A stretch of 64,000 nt of DNA from JAMZMI01 sp049115715 (GTDB lineage Bacteria > Bacteroidota > Bacteroidia > Cytophagales > Cyclobacteriaceae), in contig JAGDZQ010000006.1 of the NCBI GenBank assembly GCA_049115715.1, positions 1-64,000 on the forward strand, in the 5' to 3' direction. Below are positions 18,602 to 27,158 of the stretch, piece by piece (the stretch's first letter is position 1; the number at the start of each line of letters is the position of its first letter). The position numbers were made by a program, and so were the translations under genes. Below the pieces are notes generated by a model. It made no database searches and was not told where the DNA came from. It worked only from the letters and a program-made list of their open reading frames with translations.

Positions 18602-19569
18602 AGTTTGTTTAATTTGTCAAGGACTTCCTGAGTAATCCGTTTACTATATCTGTGCATTTTCCAATGACCCGGATTCCACCCATCCAGAAATCGGTAGAAA
18701 TCTGCCCATGCATACTTATATAATGAACACCATTCTTCTTTAAGTGATTGATAATCAATAGTATTATCTAGGCTTATTTTAAGTTGTTTAAAGTAATGTT
18801 TGAGCAATTCTTTTTCATACTTTTCGCAGGTTACTTCATCAAAACAGCTGCTGATAAAGTAAGCAACATCTTTTATTCCACATCCTTTTCCTACGTATTG
18901 AAAATCTACTGCTGCTACGGTTTCATTATCGCTAAAGCAGAAGTTTGCTAGCTTGGCATCTCCGTGTACAAGTGTTTGATATGTAGCTCCTTTCAGTCGA
19001 TTGTCTATTCCTTTTGCTGCTTGCTTGAGTGAGATATTTTGCATCTGTTCGCATTCATCAGGCCGTGTGTCCAGATGCCAGTAGGTACCTTCTGTCCATA
19101 AGCCAGTGGGTACCACATCCATGAATTTTGCATGAAAATTTGCTAGCCAGGCAAGACAATTTTTGGCATTTTCTAAGGAAATAGTGTGTGGTTGTAGTCG
19201 GATATGGAAGCCAATGGCATCTAAATCTTCCATGATCAGCAATAGTTCCGATCCCACCTCTACCGCATGGTAGCTATCTGGAACTTTGCATGAGGCATTC
19301 GTCTGTTGGGAAAATTGTTGATACCATGTTCGCTCCACCTGGTAAGACATGAGCTTCCGCTGATGTGATAATAGGGTGTTCCATCCTCTGGGGTGTCGGC
19401 TATTATCAGGTAATCGAATGTGCTTGACAATGACACTTGGGAACTTCCCTCCTTCTAAAATATACCTCTTAATTTCTCCATATCCACTCCATAGCGTCTG
19501 AACGGATTGTGTGCGGATGATTGCTAATGCTCCAGTCTTTTCAAGTATCTCTTCATTTAATTCCAACAT
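18598..19569 (-). CDS. Aminoglycoside-phosphotransferase/ecdysteroid-kinase-like protein
   Basis: A 323-residue protein kinase-like fold. The N-lobe carries VIVKHI (Lys49 as likely ATP-binding lysine). The catalytic loop is LVHGDAKLANFCFS (HGD at 202-204, with catalytic Asp204 and metal-binding Asn209). The DFG equivalent is AAVDFQYVGKG at about 219-229. The features LLIMEDLDAIGF and a tightly packed HGDAKLAN resemble the EcKinase/DUF1679-type branch that phosphorylates small-molecule hydroxyls. The substrate is unknown. It is translationally coupled to the IMPase-family gene downstream. Resistance to aminoglycosides should not be assumed. Confidence 0.8.
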   Translation of the reverse strand: MLELNEEILEKTGALAIIRTQSVQTLWSGYGEIKRYILEGGKFPSVIVKHIRLPDNSRHPRGWNTLLSHQRKLMSYQVERTWYQQFSQQTNASCKVPDSYHAVEVGSELLLIMEDLDAIGFHIRLQPHTISLENAKNCLAWLANFHAKFMDVVPTGLWTEGTYWHLDTRPDECEQMQNISLKQAAKGIDNRLKGATYQTLVHGDAKLANFCFSDNETVAAVDFQYVGKGCGIKDVAYFISSCFDEVTCEKYEKELLKHYFKQLKISLDNTIDYQSLKEEWCSLYKYAWADFYRFLDGWNPGHWKMHRYSKRITQEVLDKLNKL

Positions 19570-19759
19570 GCAGGGTCAAAACTGATCTTTTTTGATTGGA
19601 TCAACAAAGGATTTTGGGATTCTATAATTGCGAGTGGAAGAAGAGATTATTTTCAATGATCATAAGGTCAAGAAATATTCCGCACATCTGGGAAAACAGA
19701 GATACATTGATGACCTTCTAATACTTACGAAAGTCTCCAATATAAGAGGTTTAAACACA

Positions 19760-20008
19760 TTAAATTTTTCGCTTACATCGAGGGCATTGCAAACCACCGT
19801 CTCCCTTTTGCAAGTGAATACCATCCACATGATTCACCACAAAATCCTGAATAAAGGAGTGTCTGGATTCATGGTTATTGACAGCAACTTGCTTATCTTC
19901 AATCATGTCTCTGACAATGTTGTCGTATTCTTGCTCTCCCCAGCAATTCGGACAAGCGCCACCTTCGACTAGTTCCTTTTTGCTAAATATCTTTGAAAAT
20001 AGATCCAT
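19760..20008 (-). CDS. Small zinc-ribbon protein
   Basis: An 82-residue protein when started at the ATG at 20008 (MDLFSKIFSKKELVEGGACP). A longer frame from 20056 adds 16 residues that look spurious. Two Cys pairs, CPNC near residue 19 and CPRC close to the C-terminus, would bind one zinc ion. The middle is helical (YDNIVRDMIEDKQVAV). I have seen similar short proteins across Bacteroidota, without known function. It stands alone upstream of the kinase/IMPase pair. Confidence 0.7.
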   Translation of the reverse strand: MDLFSKIFSKKELVEGGACPNCWGEQEYDNIVRDMIEDKQVAVNNHESRHSFIQDFVVNHVDGIHLQKGDGGLQCPRCKRKI

Positions 20009-20129
20009 ATTAACTTCAATCGTTTGATAGCTCTGACACCAAGAACATGATAACAAGTTTCTAATTCAGAGCCTTTTCTACGGACAATACTAATCTAAAT
20101 ACATTGGTAATAGAAAAGTATTGTTTTTT

Positions 20130-20160
20130 CATTCACACCCACTCTGGTCAAGTGTGAATG
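20130..20160. repeat. 9 bp perfect inverted repeat between yaaA and the zinc-ribbon gene
   Basis: CATTCACAC at 20130-20138 pairs with GTGTGAATG at 20152-20160 around a 13-base loop. It is 75 bp after the yaaA stop. A T-run follows only on the plus strand, the wrong side for yaaA. It could be a transcription-stop hairpin or an operator for the zinc-ribbon gene. Confidence 0.5.
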
Positions 20161-20235
20161 TTTTACCTATTCACGGTTTTGGTGATATACTGAAAAGTAA
20201 GGAAGCGGAGTGACAGTGCTTATTTAAGTTGCTTA

Positions 20236-21003
20236 TCAGCCTCTCTTAAAAGACAACTTAGTATCGGTTGAATTTTTACTGTCAAAATAGTAGCCTTCAT
20301 AGTCAAACCCTTTCAGGTCTTCAACAGAAGAAATTTGATTTTTGATTACATATCGACTCATTAAACCACGGGCTTTTTTAGCAAAAAAGGAAATGATCTT
20401 GTATTCACCATTTTTAAAATCTTTGAAGTCAACGTCTATGATATTTCCTTTAAGAGCTTTTCTATTCACTGATTTGAAATACTCGACTGATGCCAGATTA
20501 AGTAATGTTCTATCACCCTGCCTGGATAGATCATTGTTGAGTGCTTTTGTGATGGTGTCTCCCCAGTATTGATAAAGGTTGGAGTACCCGTTGACCTTTA
20601 GCTGTGTTCCCATTTCTAAGCGATAGGGTTGTATCATATCCAAAGGACGCAGTAGACCGTACAACCCTGATAGCATCCTGAAATGCTTTCCAGCATACAT
20701 AATATCTTCCTCTGTGAGTGTTTCTGCATCCAAGCCTAGATAGACATCTCCTCTAAACGCGTATATGGCCTGCTTGGAATTCTTATCCGTATGTCTCGAT
20801 TTGAAATTCTGAAAGCGCTTCACATTCAGGGAAGACAAGCTTTCGCTGAGACTCATCATCTGGCTAATGTCATTTACGTCTTTTGCCTTTAGGGTCTCGA
20901 GAAGCCCTTTGGAACGGTCAAAAAGACGCGCATTGGTTTTTTGATTGATTGGTGATGGGGAATCGAAATCCAATGTCTTGGCTGGTGATACTACTGCAAT
21001 CAT
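20236..21003 (-). CDS. yaaA: Peroxide stress protein YaaA
   Basis: A 255-residue protein beginning MIAVVSPAKTLDFDSPSP, the hallmark N-terminus of the YaaA/DUF328 family. Further family blocks are RLFDRSKGLLETLK, YAFRGDVYLGLDAETL, FRMLSGLYGLLRPLDMIQPY and FFAKKARGLMSRYV. The length matches the family. In E. coli YaaA is induced by OxyR and limits iron-dependent damage during hydrogen peroxide stress; the fold can bind DNA. It is monocistronic, with a well-formed Bacteroidetes promoter 29 bp upstream. Confidence 0.95.
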   Translation of the reverse strand: MIAVVSPAKTLDFDSPSPINQKTNARLFDRSKGLLETLKAKDVNDISQMMSLSESLSSLNVKRFQNFKSRHTDKNSKQAIYAFRGDVYLGLDAETLTEEDIMYAGKHFRMLSGLYGLLRPLDMIQPYRLEMGTQLKVNGYSNLYQYWGDTITKALNNDLSRQGDRTLLNLASVEYFKSVNRKALKGNIIDVDFKDFKNGEYKIISFFAKKARGLMSRYVIKNQISSVEDLKGFDYEGYYFDSKNSTDTKLSFKRG

Positions 21004-21031
21004 GCTTGTTGTTTTGAATCGTATTGGGGTG

Positions 21032-21060
21032 CAAATGTATCTAGCTTGGAGGACTACAAA
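21032..21060 (-). promoter_or_regulatory. Bacteroidetes-type promoter of yaaA
   Basis: On the minus strand TTTG (21057-21060) is followed after 17 bases by TACATTTG (21032-21039), a full match to the -33 TTTG / -7 TAnnTTTG consensus. The -7 box ends 28 bp before the yaaA ATG. Confidence 0.7.
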
Positions 21061-21203
21061 TACACTTGCGCAATCAAAACTCTGAGTTTTTTGTTTACTT
21101 CATTGTCATGATCCCGGAAAGAATTATTGGCGGCTACCCTTCTTACTTAGATCCGACAGCTAAATAGATATTGGACGATTCATTTGATCATTTATGGCGA
21201 ACA

Positions 21204-22769
21204 TCAATCTCTTGTCACGAGCTTGTTGGCGAAAGTGGTTAGATGAGCGGCACTGAAAGCCCACATGATGTTTTCGAAGTAATCGCACACCAGTTCACTG
21301 TCATCATATCCCTCAATGCAATCAATACCTCCATTGTCAATCACTGAATCGAATATGACCAGAGGCAGTGGTGCTGATGCCATGCTTTTGAAAACCTTGT
21401 CATTACTTAACAATACGTTCATATAAGCCGTGATCCTGTTTTCATATCCATCAGTATCAATGAAAGATTCTTCTGAATCCAACGAGATGTAAGCGATTTG
21501 ATGATAATCATCCACTTCAATGAAGTAGCTTCTTTCTTCATCAACAACCATGGTTACTCCATAGTTACCCTCATAGCTCTCTACAATGGGCTCAATAAGA
21601 TCTAAATAAATGTCGTTGATATGAACTCCATTAAAGTCTCCCTTAGCAGCAGAGTAGCTCAAGGAGGTATATCCGTCCTCGAAATCCACACTGAAGTAAC
21701 CTTCATCCTCGTAAGCTTCTATATTGAAAAGATCTGGAATCGCAATTACCACACCCTCGACGATATCCTCATAGATATCAAACTTGAGGAAATCATAGTC
21801 TACCTGAATATTCAATTCTCTAAAATCAGACATGAACGATTCCATGTTATTCTGATCTACGGTGGTCTCTAGCATCTCTTGAAAAGACCGTTTTTTTGTA
21901 CTGTAAAATGAAAAATCTTCAAATTCGAAACCCATATGAGATTCTGCGTACACTTCCTCCATATCTTCAAAATCCTCCAGTGTCTCAATTTCACCTTGCG
22001 TGTCTATAGTCACCTCAGCAGAAAATGCCTGATCTGCTTTCGCAAAACCTGAAGGTAAATTTGAGGTGCTGGAATTCTCAAGGTCGCTTATAAATTTGGC
22101 AGGGATAACCCAACTTACATTGGAGGCACCATTTTCAAGCCCCCCATCTCCTATTCCAATCAACTGACCCAACTCGTTTACGACGGGTGAGCCTGAATAT
22201 CCGGGTAGCAGGCTTCCGTCCAAATACAGGATTTCCAAATCAATAGCAGGAACTTTGGCTGCACTTACACTTTCCAAATCTGCCGGAGGAAGTAGCGATT
22301 CCAGTGTTTCGGGGTTTACATAGCCTTTCTTGAGCGTGCGCGTTGTTTTGCCTCTTTGCCCATTGTTATAGCCAAGCGCATAGATAGTCTTACCAAAAGG
22401 CACCTTTTCGGTGACATAATCCTTCAGGGGAATAACCGATTGAGGAAGAGGTGTGCCTTCTATTTGTAACAATACCAAGTCTGAATCTTGATGCGTTTTT
22501 AAAATACTTGCTTTACGAATTCCGGACGGGTCTCCGAGCGCTCCTTTCGTTCCGAAGAGTATGGTGATGGTGCCCCCTTCTTTCATTCCATGCAATGAGG
22601 TGATAACCTGACTTCTATTTCCCCATACAAAGCCAGAAAACACACCGCTTTTGGAGTCTTTGGTAACAACCACTTTGATCAAGGATTTACCAAGTTGATT
22701 AGGGTCAAACTGAGCACTGGAAATTAGGCAAATAAGGATGAAATTAATTGTTATTAGTAGTCGTTTCAT
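21204..22769 (-). CDS. Secreted trypsin-like serine protease with long C-terminal extension
   Basis: A 521-residue protein started at the ATG at 22769, which gives a signal peptide (MKRLLITINFILICLISSAQ). A longer frame to 22877 would mask it. The protease domain has the triad in order: TSLHGM (His), SDLVLLQIEG (Asp) and LPGYSGSPVVNELG (Ser in GYSGSP), followed by VSWVIPAKFI. This is the S1 fold without a PDZ domain. About 240 C-terminal residues are very acidic (ETLEDFEDMEEVYAES) and read as a beta-rich module of unknown family. The start overlaps the upstream membrane protein's coding end by 26 bp, so the two are co-transcribed. The target is unknown. Confidence 0.8.
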   Translation of the reverse strand: MKRLLITINFILICLISSAQFDPNQLGKSLIKVVVTKDSKSGVFSGFVWGNRSQVITSLHGMKEGGTITILFGTKGALGDPSGIRKASILKTHQDSDLVLLQIEGTPLPQSVIPLKDYVTEKVPFGKTIYALGYNNGQRGKTTRTLKKGYVNPETLESLLPPADLESVSAAKVPAIDLEILYLDGSLLPGYSGSPVVNELGQLIGIGDGGLENGASNVSWVIPAKFISDLENSSTSNLPSGFAKADQAFSAEVTIDTQGEIETLEDFEDMEEVYAESHMGFEFEDFSFYSTKKRSFQEMLETTVDQNNMESFMSDFRELNIQVDYDFLKFDIYEDIVEGVVIAIPDLFNIEAYEDEGYFSVDFEDGYTSLSYSAAKGDFNGVHINDIYLDLIEPIVESYEGNYGVTMVVDEERSYFIEVDDYHQIAYISLDSEESFIDTDGYENRITAYMNVLLSNDKVFKSMASAPLPLVIFDSVIDNGGIDCIEGYDDSELVCDYFENIMWAFSAAHLTTFANKLVTRD

Positions 22770-23835
22770 TACAAAATGTATTAGATAGTGAGAGCAAGAA
22801 TTTGCTGAAGTCATGTTTTGAGAGTGTGTTTCTTGCAGATGAAATAAGCGCAACCCATGGTTTGCCGTTTTCCTCAAATGATATAGCCATTGAGTTCGAT
22901 TCTTTTTGATTTACGAGTTGTTCGCAGTTTGAGATTGTGAGCTTTTCTGAAGAGCCTTGCTCGCAAAAGGATTTTTTGCAGATCAGGAGGCTTGTTTTGA
23001 GCGCATCCGATTTCATTTCCTTTTGTAGATTTTTGGCTAGCTCAATCCATGTGCCTCCTACTACCTCGAAAGAGATCATTATTTCTGGCATTTCGGTGGA
23101 TTCGTCTACATTATCTAATAGATAACAATCTGTGGTCTTTAGTTCAGAGGAAAAAAGAACGCTTGATTTTCTTGATTGAAATGCATTGGAAGTAACGATC
23201 TTTTTTGTTGACTTATTGGTCTTGGGAGTCTTTGTGTCTGTCTCAAGAGTGGCAGGTTCAGCTTCAGAGGTCTTAGAGACGTCTGCTTTTGAAGTATCGT
23301 AATCTACTTCCTCTTCAGCAATAGAGTCGTTTTCAGGAGTTGAAACGAAAGTCCAGTGATCTGGAACCAAACTAAACTCTTGATAAGAAATAAAATCTAG
23401 AGCCTCTTGTTCGGAGTACCCTAGTTTGATATACTGCTCTTTCCGACTTTCCAGTTGCGGAGATAGCAAGTCGTGTGTTCTGGTAAACATTCCAAAAAGA
23501 ACACCTGCGACGCAGCTCAAGCCGAATGCGCCAATTCTAAGACTTTTTAAAGTGCCTAGGAATTTCTCGTTTAGTCCCAACAGCACAGCCAGAAGTGAAG
23601 AGAGTGTGGCTATGATACTGCTCACAACTGGTGAGACAGCCAATCCAAGTAATAGACCCAGCAGGAGTCCAACTCCTATTCCATTAAACAATGCTGCAAA
23701 TATCGCGGTACCTGATGGTTTCTTGGTCGGAGTGACGGTATTGGTATTATCATTATCTCGTTCATCATTTTGGACTTCACTATTTTTTTCTAACATAGCT
23801 TCCTTGATTCTGCTGATAATATTGGCAATATCCAA
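22744..23835 (-). CDS. Membrane protein with possible phase-variable start
   Basis: A 363-residue protein from a TTG at 23835. Residues ~45-88 and ~98-118 are hydrophobic, rich in Gly/Leu/Val (GIGVGLLLGLLLGLAVSPVV), giving two to three membrane spans. A Thr/Lys/Glu-rich linker (~165-215) and a Cys-containing C-terminal domain (CKKSFCEQGSSEKLTISNCE) follow. No family was recognised. An ATG at 23878, upstream of a (CA)9 tract, is out of frame by one; with (CA)10 it would read straight into this gene. A later in-frame Met (23796) is another possible start. It overlaps the serine protease gene downstream. Confidence 0.65.
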   Translation of the reverse strand: MDIANIISRIKEAMLEKNSEVQNDERDNDNTNTVTPTKKPSGTAIFAALFNGIGVGLLLGLLLGLAVSPVVSSIIATLSSLLAVLLGLNEKFLGTLKSLRIGAFGLSCVAGVLFGMFTRTHDLLSPQLESRKEQYIKLGYSEQEALDFISYQEFSLVPDHWTFVSTPENDSIAEEEVDYDTSKADVSKTSEAEPATLETDTKTPKTNKSTKKIVTSNAFQSRKSSVLFSSELKTTDCYLLDNVDESTEMPEIMISFEVVGGTWIELAKNLQKEMKSDALKTSLLICKKSFCEQGSSEKLTISNCEQLVNQKESNSMAISFEENGKPWVALISSARNTLSKHDFSKFLLSLSNTFCNETTTNNN

Positions 23836-23847
23836 TTTTGTAAAGTT

Positions 23848-23865
23848 TGTGTGTGTGTGTGTGTG
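23848..23865 (-). repeat. (CA)9 dinucleotide microsatellite at the 5' end of a membrane-protein gene
   Basis: Nine CA units on the coding strand lie between an ATG at 23878 (ATGGCCGATACGG) and the TTG at 23835. The ATG-to-TTG offset is 43 bp, one more than a multiple of three. Gaining one unit would fuse the ATG in frame to the 363-residue ORF. At nine units the ATG frame stops after about 32 codons. Confidence 0.9.
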
Positions 23866-23969
23866 CCGTATCGGCCATTCTAAGTAAAAGATCCATGTGT
23901 TAACAGGGATTTACTCATCAAATATGAATATAAATGCTTAACCTAGAAATACCCACTTAGTGGTAGTTT

Positions 23970-24494
23970 CTACGATTGTGATCTTGAAGAAATCCTCGCT
24001 ATAATTCTGCTTACGACATGTTCCATAAGAAACGTACTAATCTTTCTCAAGCCCATAGAGGTCAATCTTAGGATGCGTGGGATGAGAAAGGACATAGCAA
24101 GGGAACCTAATATCTGGATGTTGCTAATTTGATCGAAGTAATTAAGCAATAAATCTATTAGCCCTACGAGAGAAAAAGAGCCTATCCTTTCTACGTCCCT
24201 TCTTAAAGCAGTTAAGGACTTGATCTTTTTGCTAATTTTCTCATAGTGCTTTATCAAAAAATTAAACTTTTCTTCGTTGATAATATTGCTAGGATTGTAA
24301 ATGCTGATTGTAATATCACCGTCAAGAAATAGTTGAGTCTTTACTGCAAACTCTAACGACGGGTGATTATCCGGAAAGGACATCTCTCCTTCACCCATTA
24401 ATTCATTTAGGAATTGAAAATATGCAAATCGGTCTGTGAATGAAAAGTTACCCAACTTTGAAATACTTAAATACCTGACCAATGATAGAGCCAA
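23970..24494 (-). CDS. DGD-motif family protein D (operon gene 6)
   Basis: Up to 174 residues from a TTG at 24494. Another TTG at 24452, overlapping the upstream TAA, is an equally plausible start (LGNFSFTDRF). It carries QLFLDGDITISIYNP (LDGDIT at 57-62) with a His at 83, the signature shared by four proteins of this operon. The C-terminal ~70 residues are amphipathic to hydrophobic (FSLVGLIDLLLNYF, ILGSLAMSFLIPRILRL), so it may associate with membrane. No signal peptide and no recognised family. It is the last of the six tightly packed genes; 134 bp separate it from the membrane-protein ORF. Confidence 0.65.
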   Translation of the reverse strand: MALSLVRYLSISKLGNFSFTDRFAYFQFLNELMGEGEMSFPDNHPSLEFAVKTQLFLDGDITISIYNPSNIINEEKFNFLIKHYEKISKKIKSLTALRRDVERIGSFSLVGLIDLLLNYFDQISNIQILGSLAMSFLIPRILRLTSMGLRKISTFLMEHVVSRIIARISSRSQS

Positions 24495-25164
24495 CGGTAG
24501 TGACTAACTCTTTCCAGTAGCTAAGTGATAGATTGGTATGTTGTTCGTGAATTTTGAGAAGCATCTGCTGATCCATATCTGCGAATTCTGAGGCAATTCT
24601 CGTCGTGACGTCACCATCTATACCGAAACGTGTTTGCATCACGACCTTCTCCGCGTTCATATCATATACTCTCCTGAATCGTGCCTTTACTCTAGGGTTT
24701 ATATGCTTGAAATCGTAATGCTCTGTCTTTATATTTCCAAATTCCATGGAATACAGGACTTTGGCTTCTCCCTGATTCTTATGATTAACTTTCTGGCCTG
24801 ACATCTTGAGATAATCCAGGAATCGATTGATACGCAGTAAAATAGCATAATCATGTTCATCGATTCTTAAATCACCTTGATCCTTCATATGCTTAAACAA
24901 TTCATCCAAATTCTTATCGACCTGCTCATAGCTTTGCGAAATGTCGAATGTAAGTTTTGTATCAATTGAATTGTCTTGGAGAATTTTTACTATTCTGGTT
25001 TTATATCGATCAAGTAGTCTGACGACAAGGATTTCAAATTCTGGAGAAGTCTCTGCTGTGATAGAGTCTTTTACGATTGTGTTGATCTCAAGATATGTGA
25101 GATCATCATAAATATCTGCAAACCAGTTACTTTTCTCGTCCTTAGAAAGTGATTTATTAGCCAA
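24448..25164 (-). CDS. DGD-motif family protein C (operon gene 5)
   Basis: A 238-residue protein starting at a TTG, 6 bp after the previous gene. The C-terminal third has QTRFGIDGDVTTRIASEF (IDGDVT at 182-187), His206 24 residues on, then WKELVTTVGSIIGQV. The N-terminal ~130 residues are helical. They begin with YLEINTIV, a strand resembling the LEVSTFTG/LNIQTVMG strand of the two smaller family members. No signal peptide or membrane span. Family unknown. Confidence 0.7.
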   Translation of the reverse strand: MANKSLSKDEKSNWFADIYDDLTYLEINTIVKDSITAETSPEFEILVVRLLDRYKTRIVKILQDNSIDTKLTFDISQSYEQVDKNLDELFKHMKDQGDLRIDEHDYAILLRINRFLDYLKMSGQKVNHKNQGEAKVLYSMEFGNIKTEHYDFKHINPRVKARFRRVYDMNAEKVVMQTRFGIDGDVTTRIASEFADMDQQMLLKIHEQHTNLSLSYWKELVTTVGSIIGQVFKYFKVG

Positions 25165-25170
25165 AGCAGA

Positions 25171-25521
25171 TTAAGATTCTTTCTTACCCAAAAAACTGTC
25201 TATTCCTGTGAGTGCACCCACAATGCTTTTCAAAGCGTCCATGTTTGCTTCTATAATATCACTACCCTTTGCCTCTCTTGACTGATGGAATTGAACCAGT
25301 TCTGGATAAGTTTGATAGAATGTAGGAGAAATGTTGGTAGTGATATCTCCATCTATAAGGTCTATTTTGCTAGTCATACCGTCTATATCGGTACCAGCTT
25401 GCAGGCCTACTTTTCCGTCTTCTTTTATTTCCAGCTGTCCCATTACGGTCTGGATGTTCAGTACGGTTAGATCTTTGATTCCGTCGTTAAGTTTTGTTAG
25501 GATTTCGTCTACTTTACTCAT
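25171..25521 (-). CDS. DGD-motif family protein B (operon gene 4)
   Basis: A 116-residue protein, the most compact member. A helix (VDEILTKLNDGIKDLTV) leads to the strand LNIQTVMGQLEI, then SKIDLIDGDITTNISPTFYQ (IDGDIT at 56-61). His79 is 23 residues later (ELVQFHQ), followed by a C-terminal helix (IIEANMDALKSIVGAL). Its ATG overlaps the 543-residue gene's stop by 4 bp. It looks like a small alpha/beta protein that could oligomerise. Function unknown. Confidence 0.75.
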   Translation of the reverse strand: MSKVDEILTKLNDGIKDLTVLNIQTVMGQLEIKEDGKVGLQAGTDIDGMTSKIDLIDGDITTNISPTFYQTYPELVQFHQSREAKGSDIIEANMDALKSIVGALTGIDSFLGKKES

Positions 25522-27149
25522 GTTGCGTAAGATTGATTCGTTTTACTAATTGAATTTTTAAAATGTTTGAATTCTTCTGATAATGACCGAAATACTTTGA
25601 CCAAATTGATAAGCAATAGTGGCCAACTGATCATATTCACGGCATTAATAAATATTTTTAAGACACCTCCTACTACTTTCAGCGCAAAATTCATTGCTCC
25701 AAATTGATAGCGCGTTTGATGTCGGTGGTTGGCGATAAGTTCTTGGGAAGGGTTTTGACAGATGTTTAAGCAATCTGCATCAAGCTGAAACTTTGATATT
25801 GTAAATCCAGAATCTTGACTTGTGATGATTTCCTTTTTACCGAAGAGAAACTTTACCCCTTCAGCAAAGGCTCTAATTGCCATTTTCAAGTTTTCGAAAA
25901 AGGTTTTGAAGACACGTTTAACAAACCCCCAGGCTTTTTTGATAAGCGATCCCAGGTTTTTCACCATGCTTCTTACAAAGTTCCAGGCTTTTCTCATGAC
26001 TTTCTTCACCCCACAATAAAGCCTTTTAAAGAAGCCTTTTTTTATCTTGGATTTTTCTTTTTCTGCTTTTACTTTCTTCTTTATTTTCTCAAGATTAAGC
26101 TGATATTCTTGGCGTTGTTGGTCAGTGGCATTATCAAGTTGACTACCGATTTGCTGCCATACAGCAGTTTCATCTATGTTTTGTTTACCATCTTCCAGCA
26201 TATACTTTGTGAGGAAGTAGTAGCCGTTAATCATGCAATAATCATTTCCTAAATAGGCTAGCAGCTCTTCTGACTTAAGTCGCTCTTTTTTGTTAGTGTT
26301 TGCTACGTCTAGTTCTACGGCATTTTCAAGGCTTTGCAAAGACACATTTCCAATCTCTCCATCGAGCAAGCCCTCGTATAAACCCTCCTGCCACTGATGA
26401 ACCTGAATCAATCTTAGAACGAAGTGTTTGAATTCATCTCGCGATTCTCTGGAAAGGAATTTGTAATTGATCTTTTTCCCTTTTACTTCCATCACATTAT
26501 TAGTGAATTCTTTCAGAAATGGGTTTTCAGCTTTCAGGTTCTTGTTGAGACGATTGAAGAACTTTTTCGTAGCGTTTTTCTTATACCGATCGCTAAGCCT
26601 TCGACTGTTAAAAGTCAAAATAAAATCGTTTGCTGGACGTGTATCAATCAAGTATTGAGTAAAGCCCTCTATATCAGCCAGACGGTTGATAGCAGTCAAT
26701 TCATCTTCTTGAACATATTGAGCCAATCTTTTTAGTGCTGTAAGGCTTGCGGTATCGAATACATGATCTGCGGGCATCTCATAGAGTCCAAAAAGATCAA
26801 GGCGGTAGTGAATTATTCTACTAATAAGATTCAATTCTCCGGTATTGGGTAGTTTGTGAAAAGTAAAACCTTCATCAATGTCCGCTGAGCTTCTTGTGTA
26901 TTTCAGTAGTAATGAGTCTCGGTCATAGAGGAAACTGGATTGGTGTTCTGCCAAATCTATTAAGCCTGATTGCTCGGCCTCTGTTATAAACAGCTCCTCT
27001 GCTTTGCTGACTTGATCAGAAGTAAATACCTCAGGGTTGAGCATAGGAAGATAACCCAGCTCTATTAGATGCTGAATAATCTCATCCTCCACTCCAGGAA
27101 GAGTTGAGTACTCCTTTTCGAGTTGATCAATAAGCAGATTGGACTCCAT
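25518..27149 (-). CDS. Protein with peptidoglycan-binding-like modules, basic amphipathic tract and hydrophobic C-terminus (operon gene 3)
   Basis: A 543-residue protein without a signal peptide. Three segments (about 20-62, 108-147 and 243-282) resemble degenerate PG_binding_1 modules (IIQHLIELGYLPMLNPEVFT; GLYEMPADHVFDTASLTALK). Residues ~357-440 are strongly cationic and amphipathic. They contain a duplicated unit, RKAWNFVRSMVK and KKAWGFVKRVFK, spaced 18 residues apart. Residues ~484-525 are hydrophobic (MNFALKVVGGVLKIFINAV, MISWPLLLINLVKVF). This build fits a protein that contacts cell wall and inserts into or disrupts a membrane, but no family was recognised. Overlaps by 4 bp with the next gene show coupling. 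Confidence 0.7.
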   Translation of the reverse strand: MESNLLIDQLEKEYSTLPGVEDEIIQHLIELGYLPMLNPEVFTSDQVSKAEELFITEAEQSGLIDLAEHQSSFLYDRDSLLLKYTRSSADIDEGFTFHKLPNTGELNLISRIIHYRLDLFGLYEMPADHVFDTASLTALKRLAQYVQEDELTAINRLADIEGFTQYLIDTRPANDFILTFNSRRLSDRYKKNATKKFFNRLNKNLKAENPFLKEFTNNVMEVKGKKINYKFLSRESRDEFKHFVLRLIQVHQWQEGLYEGLLDGEIGNVSLQSLENAVELDVANTNKKERLKSEELLAYLGNDYCMINGYYFLTKYMLEDGKQNIDETAVWQQIGSQLDNATDQQRQEYQLNLEKIKKKVKAEKEKSKIKKGFFKRLYCGVKKVMRKAWNFVRSMVKNLGSLIKKAWGFVKRVFKTFFENLKMAIRAFAEGVKFLFGKKEIITSQDSGFTISKFQLDADCLNICQNPSQELIANHRHQTRYQFGAMNFALKVVGGVLKIFINAVNMISWPLLLINLVKVFRSLSEEFKHFKNSISKTNQSYAT

Positions 27150-27158
27150 GAGAGATTG

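Noticed and set aside
18598..19569. Aminoglycoside resistance gene
   Set aside because: The fold is APH-like, but the motif context resembles ecdysteroid-kinase-type enzymes and the gene is coupled to an IMPase, not to a resistance element.
19628..19972. Plus-strand frame of 114 codons
   Set aside because: It covers the zinc-ribbon gene on the other strand and has no family-like content.
24448..24494. Frameshift splitting one gene into the 238- and 174-residue ORFs
   Set aside because: Each ORF carries its own complete DGD...H signature, so they are separate paralogues with overlapping ends.
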